Shown here: piece by piece, positions 1-9,315 of the stretch | Position numbering within the stretch: position 1 is the first letter of the stretch | Layout: each line of letters opens with the position of its first letter | Origin: Couchioplanes caeruleus | Lineage (GTDB): Bacteria; Actinomycetota; Actinomycetes; Mycobacteriales; Micromonosporaceae | DNA: 64,000 nt | Assembly: GCF_023499255.1 (NCBI RefSeq) | Contig: NZ_CP092183.1 | Span: 7,932,501-7,996,500 of the forward strand | Reading direction: 5' to 3' | Notes under the pieces: generated by a model | Databases searched by the model: none | Seen by the model: only the letters and a program-made list of their open reading frames with translations | Told to the model about the DNA's origin: nothing | Program-made: the position numbers and the translations under genes

Positions 1-102
1 CCGATCGGCAACCACATCTGGTGGACGCTCGCCTGGTGCGCCGGGTTCGTCGTGGTGTTCATGCCGCTGGCGTTGCGGGCGTACCGGCGGAAGGCTAGTT
101 GA
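1..102 (+). CDS. ABC-2 type transporter permease, C-terminal end (partial)
   Basis: Only the last 33 codons and the TGA stop lie in the window; the gene begins upstream. The peptide reads as one final aromatic membrane helix (HIWWTLAW, then a Val/Phe-rich stretch) and ends with PLALRAYRRK. A last helix followed by 'PLAxRxYRR' is the usual end of DrrB/ABC-2 permeases, the membrane half of drug or lipid exporters. The stop overlaps that of the converging SARP gene by eight bases. The family call rests on a short tail, so another polytopic membrane protein is possible. Confidence 0.55.
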   Translation, partial: PIGNHIWWTLAWCAGFVVVFMPLALRAYRRKAS

Positions 103-3100
103 GCAGGCGCGCCATGAGCTCGTGGATGCGCGCGACGGTCGCCGCCACGGACTCGTCGGCGTGGGTTGCCAGCAGCGCCTTGCGGTGGTCCTCGTCCCCG
201 AGGGCCACCGCCAGCCGTCCGGTGTCGCCGGACGGGAACATCATCCGGTCGTAGGCGCCGATCCGGCGTGCCGCCGCCCACAGTTCCCCGGCTACCGCGG
301 CATCCCCGCGGGACGCGGCCAGCACTGCCCCGCCCAGCGCCCACCCGCCCGCGAACTGGGCGTCCTGCAGCGGCAGCCCCTCGTCGCGGACCTGGACGAG
401 CAGCGCCGTCGCCCGCGCGTCGGCCCCCTCGACCGGCCGCTCAGCGGCGACCGTCGCGTACAGGGCCGCCACCGAGACGGCGAACAGGACGCGCAGCTGG
501 GGCATCGGCTGGGTGAAGCCACCGACCATGCGCATCACCGCGTCGGCGCACCGCAACACCTCGTCGAGGTCGCGCCGCTGCCAGGCGAGGTGGGCGAGGC
601 TCAGGTACGCCTGCGCGACCTGCTCCGGGTCGGCGTGGCCGGACGTCGCCGTCTCGTGCAGCCGGCGTTCCGCCTCGGCGTCACCCGCACCGGCGAGCTG
701 CCCGTCCAGCACCACCCGGATCGACCGGGCGTCCTGCGCGGCACCGAGCATCTCCATGTGCTCCACGCCGCGCCGGAGCCACTGCACCGCCTCCTCGTGC
801 CGCGAGGACATCGCCTGCCCGATCGCCCCGGCCGCCATCGCCATGCCCCAGTGGTCGCCGACCGCCTCGAAGCGGGCGTACGCGGTCTTGGCGTCGGTCA
901 GGGACTCGTCCGGCATGCCGCCGTTCTCGCGCAGGACCGCCCGCATGAACAGCCCCAGCGCCTGCACGTACGGGTCGGCATGCGCGATCAGCTCCTCCGC
1001 GCCCCGCAGCCCCTCCTGTGAGTCGAACAGGTTCAGCCGGGGAAGCTGCGCCGCCAGCGCGAGGTGGCGCGGCGATATCTCGGCGGACCGTTCGGCGATG
1101 ACCCGGTCCAGGGCACGGCGGGCCAGGACGGCGAGCCGTACCGGGCCGGTGATGCCCGAGTTGACCCCCAGCATCAGGCAGAGCCAGGCCAGCCGGTCGG
1201 CGTTCGGCCCCGCGCCACCGGCCCGTCCGGCGGCCACCGCCGAGCGCACCCGCGCCACCGGGTCGTCGACGTGCAGCAGCATCCGTCCCCAGCCGGAGAC
1301 CTCGACGTGCAGGCCGCGGACCTGCCACAGGTAGAAGATCGAGGCGCTCACGTCCACCGCGGCGGCCTCGTCGTCGTGGTCCATCGCCCAGCGCAGCGCC
1401 GCGACCAGATTCTCCTGGTCGCGGGCGGTAGCGGCGAGCATGTCCAGCTGTCGCGGCCCGATCTGGTCGGCGGCCAGCTCCACCGAGCGGGCCCGGGCCC
1501 ACGCGACCAGGCCCGCCATCGCCTCGGCGCGGTCACCGAGGCGGGCCTCGCCGTACTCGCGGACGGTCTCGAGCATGCGGTAGCGCGGCGGGCCGCCGTC
1601 GCCGTCCTCCAGGGAGAGCAGCGACTGCTCGACCAGTACGGCCAGGCCGCGGCGCACGTCGCGCACCCCGGCGACGGCGGCCGCCGTGTCGGCGGTGAAC
1701 GAGGCCGGGATCACCGCCAGCCGCTGCATCAGCTCCTGGTCGGCGGGCTTGAGCAGCTCGCGGCTCCAGTCGACCATCGCCCACAGGCTCGCGTGCCGAT
1801 CGGGCAGTCCCCGCAGCGCGTCGTCCAGCAGGGCGAACCGGTCGTCCAGCCCGGTCAGCACGTCGTCGATCGGCATGTGCCGCAGCTTGGCGGCGGCCAG
1901 CTCGAGCGCGAGCGGCAGGTTGTCGAGACGATGGCACAGCGCGAGCGCCTGCGCGGTGTCCCAGGTGGACACGGCGCCGCCGGCTCGGGCGCGGCTCTCC
2001 AGCAGGCGGATCGCCTCCGCGTCGGGCAGCGTCCGCAGCCGGTGCACCGCCTCCCCGGCGAGCCCGAGTGGCGCCCGGCTCGTGGCCAGCACCGTCAGCT
2101 CCGGCGAGGCGACCGCGAGCAGGTCGGCGGCAGCCGCGGCCGCCGCGTCCAGGACGTGCTCGCAGTTGTCCAGCACGACGAGCCCGTCCAGCTCCGGGGC
2201 GGCCGCGCGCAGCCGGTCCTCCGGGCTCAGCACCCGCCGTTCGAGGGTCAGCGCCGGGGCGGCCACGGCCGTCTCCGCCCCGCCGAGCGCGGCGACCACC
2301 GCGGGCAGCACCTCGCCCGGCGCCCGGATGCCGGCGAGCTCGATGACGCGGACCGGGCCGGGCGCCCGGCGGGCCACCTCGGCCGCGAGCCGGGTCTTGC
2401 CGGCCCCGCCGGTCGCCACGATGGTCACGAGCGGCGCCTCGCCCAGCGCCGCCTCGACGGCCGCCACATCGCCGTCGCGGCCGACGAGCGGGGTGCCGGG
2501 CCGCTGCCAGGAGCGCGGCATCGCGGCGCGGGCCGGGCGGCGGGGCTGCGCCGCGGGCCTCAGCTCGCCGCGCAGCAGGGCCAGGTGCACGTCGGCGATC
2601 ACCGGGGACGGATCGGTGCCGTACCGGTCGGCCAGCTCGCGGCGCAGCTCGTCGACCACCGCGAGCGCCTCGGCGTCCCGGCCCTGCGCCGCCAGCACCC
2701 GGACCAGCAGCGCGGCTGCGGGCTCGTCCGGCGGCGTACGCCCGGCCAGCAGCCGCAGGTCCGCCTCCTCGTACGGCCCCCCGCCGGCGAGCGCCGCCTC
2801 GGCACGCAACGCCGCGACGTCACCGAACAGCCGGGCGGCCTCCGCGCCGGTGAGCTCGGGCACCTCGGGGAAGTACGCGCGGGCCTCCTCGGCTGCCCGG
2901 CGCGCGTCGGCGACCGCACCGGCGCCCAGAGCGGCACGCCCGCGGTCCACCAGAGCGCGGGCGGCGACGACGTCGGTCTCGACCTGGTCGGCGGGCACCC
3001 GGTAACCGCCCGCCACGGCCACGACGGGCAGGCCGAGGCGGCGTACCCGGGAGACGAGGGCCTGCACCGCCCCGGCGGCGTCCTCGGGCGGGTCGCCGTC

Positions 3101-3238
3101 CCAGACGGCGTCGACGAGCGCGGCCGCGGAGACCGGTCGGCCCCGGGCGGCGGCGAGCTCGCGGATCACCGCGGCGAGGCGCTCACCGCGCACCGGCTGG
3201 CCGTCGACGGCCAGCGGGCCGAGCGTCGTGATCCGCAC
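95..3238 (-). CDS. SARP/AfsR-type transcriptional regulator with BTAD, NB-ARC-like ATPase and TPR region
   Basis: This 1047-residue protein has the large-SARP layout. A short OmpR-type winged helix (about residues 1-78, ending near GGYRV) is followed by a bacterial transcriptional activation domain (about 85-225). Next comes a STAND-type ATPase with a Walker A of TGGAGKTRL near residue 275, a Walker B of GLVVLDNCEH and an ATSRAPL sensor motif. The rest is alpha-helical TPR-like sequence to the end. No membrane segment is seen. SARPs activate secondary-metabolite promoters, with the ATPase and TPR parts acting as a ligand- or phosphorylation-controlled switch. The ATG at 3238 opens directly on the DNA-binding domain (MRITTLGPL). 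It converges on an exporter-like permease, which may be its target or part of a metabolite cluster to the left. Confidence 0.9.
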   Translation of the reverse strand: MRITTLGPLAVDGQPVRGERLAAVIRELAAARGRPVSAAALVDAVWDGDPPEDAAGAVQALVSRVRRLGLPVVAVAGGYRVPADQVETDVVAARALVDRGRAALGAGAVADARRAAEEARAYFPEVPELTGAEAARLFGDVAALRAEAALAGGGPYEEADLRLLAGRTPPDEPAAALLVRVLAAQGRDAEALAVVDELRRELADRYGTDPSPVIADVHLALLRGELRPAAQPRRPARAAMPRSWQRPGTPLVGRDGDVAAVEAALGEAPLVTIVATGGAGKTRLAAEVARRAPGPVRVIELAGIRAPGEVLPAVVAALGGAETAVAAPALTLERRVLSPEDRLRAAAPELDGLVVLDNCEHVLDAAAAAAADLLAVASPELTVLATSRAPLGLAGEAVHRLRTLPDAEAIRLLESRARAGGAVSTWDTAQALALCHRLDNLPLALELAAAKLRHMPIDDVLTGLDDRFALLDDALRGLPDRHASLWAMVDWSRELLKPADQELMQRLAVIPASFTADTAAAVAGVRDVRRGLAVLVEQSLLSLEDGDGGPPRYRMLETVREYGEARLGDRAEAMAGLVAWARARSVELAADQIGPRQLDMLAATARDQENLVAALRWAMDHDDEAAAVDVSASIFYLWQVRGLHVEVSGWGRMLLHVDDPVARVRSAVAAGRAGGAGPNADRLAWLCLMLGVNSGITGPVRLAVLARRALDRVIAERSAEISPRHLALAAQLPRLNLFDSQEGLRGAEELIAHADPYVQALGLFMRAVLRENGGMPDESLTDAKTAYARFEAVGDHWGMAMAAGAIGQAMSSRHEEAVQWLRRGVEHMEMLGAAQDARSIRVVLDGQLAGAGDAEAERRLHETATSGHADPEQVAQAYLSLAHLAWQRRDLDEVLRCADAVMRMVGGFTQPMPQLRVLFAVSVAALYATVAAERPVEGADARATALLVQVRDEGLPLQDAQFAGGWALGGAVLAASRGDAAVAGELWAAARRIGAYDRMMFPSGDTGRLAVALGDEDHRKALLATHADESVAATVARIHELMARLLN

Positions 3239-3460
3239 CGGCTCATTGTGTTACATGGGGCCACAAGGTGAAGAACTGGAGGCGGTGGCGGCCGTCCTCG
3301 GACCGCGACGTTCCGGATCTCCCACAGCGTGCGGAATTCGACGCCGGCATCCCGGAGCCGGGCACCAGGTTGAGGCATCCGTGTTCGGCCCGCGGCGGCG
3401 ACAACCGCGAGCCGAACAGGTAGTCACGCCGGCGGAGAGCACCGTCGCCGGGCCGGCCGG

Positions 3461-4606
3461 TCAGTGGAAGGACGCGTACCGCTTGCGGTTCTGACCGCCG
3501 ATCGTGGTGAAGTCGCCGCCCGCACCGATCGCGCCGCGGGTGCGGTCGGCCACCAGCGCCCGGACGCCGATCACCCCGTTGGCCTGCGGGGCCCAGCCGG
3601 TGAGTGCGCCCCGTCCGCTGATGGCGGCGAGCTTGACCCGCGACACCGAGCCGTCGGTGCAGGCGCCGTGCGCGCCGTTGTTGACGGTCGTGCAGGCCCG
3701 GTCGAAGTGCCCGCCCACGTAGATCGTCCCGCCCAGCGCGGCGACCGCCGCCGCGTCGCCGTCGAAGACCCGCTGCCAGCGCATCGTGCCGCCGGTGGTG
3801 TACGCGATCGCCCGGCCGCCCTGGCCGCCGGTGGCCGCGTACACCCCGGCGGAGTCGGTGGCGAGGCCGTTGACCTGGGCCGGAGCCGTCGGCAGGAAGC
3901 CGCGGTCGACGGCGCCGCCGGCCGGGCTGACCGCCGCGATGCGCAGGGTCCGGCTGACCCCGCTGATCAGGTGGAACGAGCCACCCAGGTAGACCCGTGA
4001 GCCGGTGACGGCGAGCGCGTGCACCGAGTCGTCGGCGCTGGGCCGCCAGCCGCCGTCCAGCGCACCGCTGGTCAGCGAGAAGGCGGCCAGGTTGCGCCGG
4101 GTGGAGCCGTCCACCGAGGTGAAGCTGCCGCCGGCGTAGAGGCGGCCGTTGCCGGCGGCGAGGGCGTACGGCACCCCGCTGACCCGGTGCGCGAAGCTGC
4201 CGACCGCGCCGCTGACCGCGTCGAGGCGGGCCAGGTTGTCGCGGGAGCGGCCGGACACGCTGGTGAAGGTGCCGCCCGCGTACACCGAGGAGCCGCTGAC
4301 GGCGAGGGCCCGTACGGTGCTGTTGGCCGTCGGCGCCCAGCTCAGCAAGGAGCCGGAGGACGCGTCGAAGGCGGCGAGTCGGGCCCGCGCGTACGTGCGC
4401 CCGCCCCAGCTCACGCTGGTGAACGACCCTCCGACGTACGCGGTGCCGCCGCGGTACGCGATCGCGTACACGGAACCGTTGAAGAGCGGAGCCTTGTCGG
4501 GGCCGGCGCTGACCGCGAGCGCGGGCGCCGTTCCGGAGGCGGTGACCAGGGCGGTGGCGGCGACGGCGGTGAGCAGTAGGCGCCGGACAAATAGGATAAA
4601 ACGCAC
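3461..4606 (-). CDS. Secreted beta-propeller protein with DUF5122-like repeats
   Basis: The 381-residue product starts with an Arg-rich, hydrophobic signal peptide (about residues 1-31, ending near APALAVSAG). The mature part repeats one short motif: [51 protein letters not shown] and [11 protein letters not shown]. This aromatic-x-GG-x-F pattern every 45-60 residues is the hallmark of DUF5122-type propeller blades found in exported actinobacterial proteins; the family has no assigned reaction. It lacks the C-terminal adhesion domain or sorting signal that many relatives carry, so it is probably released. The start is a GTG only seven bases after the upstream phosphodiesterase stop, with no clear ribosome binding site, suggesting coupling to that gene. 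Confidence 0.8.
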   Translation of the reverse strand: MRFILFVRRLLLTAVAATALVTASGTAPALAVSAGPDKAPLFNGSVYAIAYRGGTAYVGGSFTSVSWGGRTYARARLAAFDASSGSLLSWAPTANSTVRALAVSGSSVYAGGTFTSVSGRSRDNLARLDAVSGAVGSFAHRVSGVPYALAAGNGRLYAGGSFTSVDGSTRRNLAAFSLTSGALDGGWRPSADDSVHALAVTGSRVYLGGSFHLISGVSRTLRIAAVSPAGGAVDRGFLPTAPAQVNGLATDSAGVYAATGGQGGRAIAYTTGGTMRWQRVFDGDAAAVAALGGTIYVGGHFDRACTTVNNGAHGACTDGSVSRVKLAAISGRGALTGWAPQANGVIGVRALVADRTRGAIGAGGDFTTIGGQNRKRYASFH

Positions 4607-4613
4607 ATTTCAA

Positions 4614-6725
4614 TCAACCATCACGGCTGTGCGAAAGTCGCGCCGCCGCGCCGTCGCGGTCCTCCCCGGCGACCGCGAACTGCTCGATCGCGGGCGGGGC
4701 GGGCGCCGTCAGCTCGTCCGGCCGGGCGCTCTGCGTCCGCAGTCCCAGCAGGTCGAGCCAGTCCACCAGCTGCCGGTGGACCGCATCCGGCCCGTCGAGG
4801 TCGCCGTGGGTGATCTGCCAGTCGGCCGGGTGCACCAGCACCGCCTCGGTTTGCCAGCCGCCCAGCCCGCCGTGCGAGCCGACCAGCTCCTCGAACGCGG
4901 CCACCTCGCTGGTCACCGGGTCCACCGCACTGATCAGCACGAGGTCCCCGACGTGCTCGGCGCGCTGGTGGCGCAGCAGGTCGGCGCGGGTCTGCGGACC
5001 GTACGGCAACAGCGGGTCCACGCCCTCGACGGTGCCGTCGGTCAGCCGGTGACTGCCGGCGGAGCCGTACGCGACCGGCCCGTCCTCGTCCCGCACCACC
5101 ACGAGCCCGATGCCGGGATGCCCGGCGAGCCCGCTGATGAGCCGCGGGTAGATCCGCTCGATGCCCGCGCGGTCCGGCCGCTCCGCGTGGCGGGTCAGGT
5201 ACACGAGGGCCAGGTTGCCCGAGGAGACCACGAGCACCGGGGCGACCGGGGCGGTCGGGTAGTCCGGCTCCCTCGTCGCCTCCTGCTCGGCGGGCGAGCG
5301 GGGCGCCTCGGCCGGATCCGGCCCGCAGAACCGGGCGACGGCCTGGTCGAGCGTCTCGCCGTGGCGCTGCCGGAACGTGGCCCCCAGGCTCTGCCCGTGG
5401 TCCGAGAGCACCACGATGCGGTACGCCCGCGCCGCCTCGGCCCCCAGCCGCTCCAGCACCCCGAGCATCCGGTCGAGGCTCTCCAGCTGCTGCAGCGACT
5501 CCGGCCGGGCGGGCCCCGCGTGGTGCGCCACCTCGTCGTAGTCGACCAGGTCGCAGTAGACGACCGGCGCACCGCGGGCCATCTGCTCGGCCACCAGCGA
5601 CACGTTGACGTCGCGCAGCAGTATCGAGGCGGGCCGCAGGGCCAGGAACGCCCCGGAGCGGCTGACCCGCGGCTGCAGGTTGCGCCGGCGCTGCAGGCGC
5701 GCCTGGTGCAGCTCGGTGAAGACCTCACCGACGCCGAGGACCAGCGCCCGGGTGAAGCCGAACGGGCTGGCCATGAACGCCGCCCACCCGCGCGCCGAGC
5801 GCCCCGGGAACGCCGCGTGGCTGACCGTCAGCAGGTTGATCGCGGCGTCGCCGGAGAACGCGTTGCCGATGCTGACCCCGCCGTCGCGCAGCAGACCGCG
5901 GCCGTCGGACAGGCGCCGCTCGATCACGGCCGCGTCGCGGGGCCGGTTGGAGACCATCAGCCGGCCGGTGTCCTTCTCGTACCACCGGAAGCCGGGAATC
6001 CTGTCCGAGGCGCCGTGCAGGATGCCGGCCTGGGAGGCCGGGGTGGTCGACGGCAGGCCGGTGTGCCAGCCGCGCATCACGTGCGAACCCGAGCGCAGCC
6101 AGCGCCCGATGGTCGGGAGGTTTCCGGCGCGTACGGACCAGCGCAGCACCGGCTCGCTGACCCCGTCCAGCTGGATGATCAACAGCCCCGGTTCGGTGCC
6201 GGGCTGCGGGCGGCGCAGCGTGAGCAGCCGGCCGCCGGCCTGGCGGGCCTGCCGGCGCCGGATGCCGCGCATGAGGCGCCGGGCCTCCTTGATGAACGTG
6301 TCCTCGGTCCCGCTGTCCACCATCCAGTCGAAGATCGCGGCGCAGACCACCGCCAGCAGGGCGGCGACCCCGACGGTGGGCCAGCCGCTGAGCCGCTTCG
6401 ACGGGTCCAGCTCGAGGGCGACGGCCATGACGGTGACCTGGGCCACGACGCCGAGCAGCATCGCGCCCCAGCCGCCGAGGGCGATGACCCCGGCCAGCAG
6501 CAACGGCCGCAGCACCGCGCCGACCGCGGCGACGAGCAGGACCAGGCCCATGGTGTCGACGACGTCGGTGGCGCGCACGCCCGGCATCAGCCACAGCGTC
6601 ACGGTGAGCACGACGAAGGTCGTCACGCCGTTGCGGACGACCGCCTTCGCCCGGTCGTACACGCGCGGCCAGGCGAACAGCGCGCGCAGCTCGTCCCTGC
6701 GCCTCCCACCTGGTTGTACGGCCAT
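4614..6725 (-). CDS. Membrane-anchored alkaline-phosphatase-superfamily phosphodiesterase with holin-like N-terminal domain
   Basis: The N-terminal 150 residues hold about four hydrophobic segments (VVLTVTLWLMPGV, LVLLVAAVGAVLRPLLL, LGVVAQVTVMAVAL, VAALLAVVCAAIF) resembling the four-helix 'phage holin family' membrane domain. The rest is a metal-dependent phosphodiesterase of the alkaline phosphatase / nucleotide pyrophosphatase fold. Visible are the first metal aspartate in IIQLDGVSE, the nucleophile region LPSTTPASQAG, DYDEVAHHAG, SDHGQSLG and a late HGE. Such enzymes cleave phosphodiesters on the outer face of the membrane; the substrate is unknown. ATG at 6725 is chosen; an in-frame TTG at 6743 would add six residues. 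A minus-strand operon with the propeller gene is likely. Confidence 0.85.
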   Translation of the reverse strand: MAVQPGGRRRDELRALFAWPRVYDRAKAVVRNGVTTFVVLTVTLWLMPGVRATDVVDTMGLVLLVAAVGAVLRPLLLAGVIALGGWGAMLLGVVAQVTVMAVALELDPSKRLSGWPTVGVAALLAVVCAAIFDWMVDSGTEDTFIKEARRLMRGIRRRQARQAGGRLLTLRRPQPGTEPGLLIIQLDGVSEPVLRWSVRAGNLPTIGRWLRSGSHVMRGWHTGLPSTTPASQAGILHGASDRIPGFRWYEKDTGRLMVSNRPRDAAVIERRLSDGRGLLRDGGVSIGNAFSGDAAINLLTVSHAAFPGRSARGWAAFMASPFGFTRALVLGVGEVFTELHQARLQRRRNLQPRVSRSGAFLALRPASILLRDVNVSLVAEQMARGAPVVYCDLVDYDEVAHHAGPARPESLQQLESLDRMLGVLERLGAEAARAYRIVVLSDHGQSLGATFRQRHGETLDQAVARFCGPDPAEAPRSPAEQEATREPDYPTAPVAPVLVVSSGNLALVYLTRHAERPDRAGIERIYPRLISGLAGHPGIGLVVVRDEDGPVAYGSAGSHRLTDGTVEGVDPLLPYGPQTRADLLRHQRAEHVGDLVLISAVDPVTSEVAAFEELVGSHGGLGGWQTEAVLVHPADWQITHGDLDGPDAVHRQLVDWLDLLGLRTQSARPDELTAPAPPAIEQFAVAGEDRDGAAARLSHSRDG

Positions 6726-6850
6726 CAAGAAACGATCGCACAATGGGCCGCGGCCGCGCGGACCGCGTAGCGAACGACACCGCGCCGGTCGCGGGAACCG
6801 TGCCGCGGCGGGCGGCGTCGGACCGGTACGTCGACTCCCTGGAGGGACCC

Positions 6851-7318
6851 GTGCGCCGACTTCTCCCGTACGTGACTCCGGCCCTGCTCCTAGGTGGTTG
6901 CGCCAACGCCGTCCCGGTAGCGCCGGCAGCGGCGCCGGTCACCTGGACACCCCCGGCCAAGTACGCGTTCACCCTCAGCTCGGAGTGCGGCGAGCGCGCG
7001 CTCATCGGGCGGTTCCGCGTGACCGTGGCGGACGGCAGGGTGACCGGCACGGAAGGGCTGGACCAGGCGTCGAGGCGGGCGTTGATGCTGCGCATCGCGG
7101 ATCTCGTACCGACGCTGCAGAAGCTGGAGGAGGAGGCCGCCACGGCTCGGCGGACGGGCGCGGACGTGGTACGGGTGGACCGGGACCCGGCGGACGCGCA
7201 CCCGGTGCGGATCAGCATCGACCCATCGGCGGACGCGGTCGACGACGAGGCGTGTTACACGATCCAGGACTACACGATCGGGTTAGCGGCCACGCCGTCC
7301 GCGCCGCCGTCGAGATAG
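6851..7318 (+). CDS. Small lipoprotein, DUF6174-like
   Basis: The 155-residue product begins with a lipoprotein signal (MRRLLPYVTPALLLGGCAN), whose lipobox LGGC would place the lipidated Cys at residue 17. The mature part (YAFTLSSECGE ... RFRVTVADGRVTG) resembles DUF6174, a family of small secreted actinobacterial proteins without a known role. The GTG at 6851 is preferred over the upstream in-frame ATG at 6743. It has a purine-rich GGAGGG six bases upstream and puts the signal peptide at the N terminus. The gene is followed after 34 bases by the GH18 lipoprotein gene and probably shares its transcript. Confidence 0.75.
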   Translation: MRRLLPYVTPALLLGGCANAVPVAPAAAPVTWTPPAKYAFTLSSECGERALIGRFRVTVADGRVTGTEGLDQASRRALMLRIADLVPTLQKLEEEAATARRTGADVVRVDRDPADAHPVRISIDPSADAVDDEACYTIQDYTIGLAATPSAPPSR

Positions 7319-7352
7319 GTTCGCCGGACCTGCGAGGGATGGGGAGGCCCGC

Positions 7353-8564
7353 GTGCGGGTCGTACCCGTTCTCGCCGCCATGGCGCTGCTCGCCGGCTGC
7401 TCGGCACCGGCGGAGGCGCCGAAAGCCGGGCAGCCGGCCGCACGTCCGGCGCCGCGCGTGGTCGCGTACTTCACCGACTGGGGCGTGTACGGCCGCGACT
7501 ACCAGGTGCGCGACGTGGAGACCTCCGGCGCGGCCGGCCGGCTCACCCATCTCGTGTACGCCTTCGGCAAGGTCACCGGCGGCACCTGCGCCACCGGCGA
7601 CACCTGGGCCGACCAGGGCAGGCCGATCGCGGCGCGGAACAGTGTGGACGGTGTCGCCGACGTACCGGGCCAGGGCCTGCGCGGCAACTTCGGGCAGCTG
7701 CGCAAGCTGAAGGCGCGCCACCCCGGGCTGCGGGTGCTGTGGTCGTTCGGCGGCTGGACCGGCTCCCGCGGCTTCACCCAGGCGGCGAAGGATCCCGGCG
7801 CCTTCGCCCGCTCGTGCGCCCGGCTGCTCCGGGATCCGCGCTGGACCGGGCTCTTCGACGGCATCGACGTCGACTGGGAGTACCCCAACGCGTGCGGGCT
7901 GACCTGTGACGAGAGCGGCCCGCAGGCGCTGGCCGGCATCGTCGGGGCGCTGCGGCACGAGCTCGGCCCGGACGCCGTGGTGACCGCGGCGGTGCCGGCC
8001 GACCTCGGCAAGCTGCGCGCCACGGACTACGGCGCGGTCGCACACCAGGCCGACTGGCTGAGCGCCATGACGTACGACTTCTTCGGCACCGGCGGCGGCA
8101 CCGGGCCCACTGCGCCACATTCGGCGCTGACCGCGTACCCCGGAATTCCGCAACCGGCCGCGACCACCGACGCCGCCGTGCGCGGCCTCCTGGGCCTGGG
8201 GGTTCCGCCGGAGAAGGTGCTGCTCGGCGTGGGGTTCTACGGCCGCGGCTGGGCCGGCGTGACGACCGCGGAGCCGGGCGGGCGGGCGACGGGACCGGCG
8301 CCGGGCCGCTACGAGGAGGGCATGGAGGACTACGACGTCCTCCGCCGCACCTGCCCCCCGACCGGCACGGTGGGCGGCACGGCCTACGCGTTCTGCGGCG
8401 ACCGCTGGTGGAGCTACGACACCCCGGAGACCATCAGAACCAAGATGGCGTACGCCGTGAGCACCCACCTCGGGGGCGCCTTCGCCTGGGAGCTCTCCGG
8501 CGACACCCCGGACGCGCAGCTGGTCACGGCGATGGCGACCGGGCTGGCCGCCGGCCCCTCCTGA
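7353..8564 (+). CDS. GH18 chitinase-like lipoprotein
   Basis: This 403-residue protein has a lipobox signal peptide (ALLAGCSAP, Cys near residue 14) and one glycoside hydrolase family 18 barrel. The catalytic DxxDxDxE is intact as DGIDVDWEYP (residues 169-178), with Glu176 the proton donor. The motifs YFTDWGVYG at strand 1, LVYAFGKV, SFGGWT and AMTYDFFG are the usual GH18 strand signatures. The predicted role is hydrolysis of chitin or chito-oligosaccharides at the outer face of the membrane. No carbohydrate-binding module is attached. The GTG start at 7353 has GGGGAGG five to six bases upstream. It follows the DUF6174 gene and precedes the racemase gene, both on the plus strand. Confidence 0.9.
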   Translation: MRVVPVLAAMALLAGCSAPAEAPKAGQPAARPAPRVVAYFTDWGVYGRDYQVRDVETSGAAGRLTHLVYAFGKVTGGTCATGDTWADQGRPIAARNSVDGVADVPGQGLRGNFGQLRKLKARHPGLRVLWSFGGWTGSRGFTQAAKDPGAFARSCARLLRDPRWTGLFDGIDVDWEYPNACGLTCDESGPQALAGIVGALRHELGPDAVVTAAVPADLGKLRATDYGAVAHQADWLSAMTYDFFGTGGGTGPTAPHSALTAYPGIPQPAATTDAAVRGLLGLGVPPEKVLLGVGFYGRGWAGVTTAEPGGRATGPAPGRYEEGMEDYDVLRRTCPPTGTVGGTAYAFCGDRWWSYDTPETIRTKMAYAVSTHLGGAFAWELSGDTPDAQLVTAMATGLAAGPS

Positions 8565-8592
8565 CGCCGTCGTCGCCTGGTAAGAAGGCCGG

Positions 8593-9306
8593 ATGCTGAC
8601 GATCGGGATGCTCGGCGGGATGAGCTGGGAATCCAGCGCCCACTATTACCGGCTGGCCAACGAGATGGTGCGTGATCGCCTCGGCGGGCTGCACTCGGCG
8701 CGGTGCGTGCTCTACTCCGTGGACTTCGCGGAGATCGAGCAGCTGCAGAGCAGTGCGCAGTGGGAGCAGGCGGGCCGGCTGCTCGGCGAGGCGGCCGCCG
8801 CCGTGCAGGCCGCGGGCGCCGATGTGCTGGTGCTGTGCACGAACACCATGCACAAGGTCGCCGACGAGGTGCAGGCCGCCGTCGGCATTCCGCTGCTGCA
8901 CCTGGCCGACGCGACGGCCGCCGCCGTGGCCGCCGCGGGCGTGGGGACGGTGGGTCTGCTCGGTACCGCCTTCACCATGGAGCAGGACTTCTACCGCGAC
9001 CGGCTCGAGGGCCACGGCCTGCGGGTCATCGTCCCGGAGGCGGACGACCGCGCCGAGGTGCACCGGATCATCTACGACGAGCTGTGCGTCGGCGAGGTAC
9101 GGGACCCGTCGCGGCGGATCTACCGCGATGTCATCGGTCGCCTGGTCGCCGCCGGCGCGCAGGGCGTCATTCTGGGGTGCACCGAGATCGAGCTGCTGAT
9201 CTCGGCCGCCGACAGCCCGGTGCCCGTCTTCGCGACGTCCCGGCTGCACGTCGAGGCGGCTGTCGAGTTCGCGCTGCGGGACCGGGCGGTGTCCGGCACT
9301 CCCTGA
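8593..9306 (+). CDS. Aspartate/glutamate racemase family protein
   Basis: The 237-residue sequence belongs to the cofactor-independent aspartate/glutamate racemase family and resembles the YgeA-type branch. The opening IGMLGGMSWESS binds the substrate carboxylate. The two catalytic cysteines are present: Cys82 in LCTNTMH and Cys196 in LGCTEIE. The predicted reaction is interconversion of L- and D-forms of an acidic or related amino acid in the cytoplasm. The ATG at 8593 has AAGGCCGG upstream and lies 28 bases after the chitinase-like gene. It converges on the LamG gene with a nine-base gap and no obvious terminator. The precise substrate cannot be read from the sequence. Confidence 0.85.
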   Translation: MLTIGMLGGMSWESSAHYYRLANEMVRDRLGGLHSARCVLYSVDFAEIEQLQSSAQWEQAGRLLGEAAAAVQAAGADVLVLCTNTMHKVADEVQAAVGIPLLHLADATAAAVAAAGVGTVGLLGTAFTMEQDFYRDRLEGHGLRVIVPEADDRAEVHRIIYDELCVGEVRDPSRRIYRDVIGRLVAAGAQGVILGCTEIELLISAADSPVPVFATSRLHVEAAVEFALRDRAVSGTP

Positions 9307-9315
9307 TGCCGGCGG

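Noticed and set aside
1064..3271. Long plus-strand ORF of 735 codons opposite the SARP gene
   Set aside because: Its protein is Arg/Gly/Gln-rich without any domain and lies antisense to a clear regulator; such open frames are common in high-GC DNA.
3239..3460. Small plus-strand ORF over 3228-3494
   Set aside because: It overlaps two real minus-strand genes, has no ribosome binding site and no recognisable motif.
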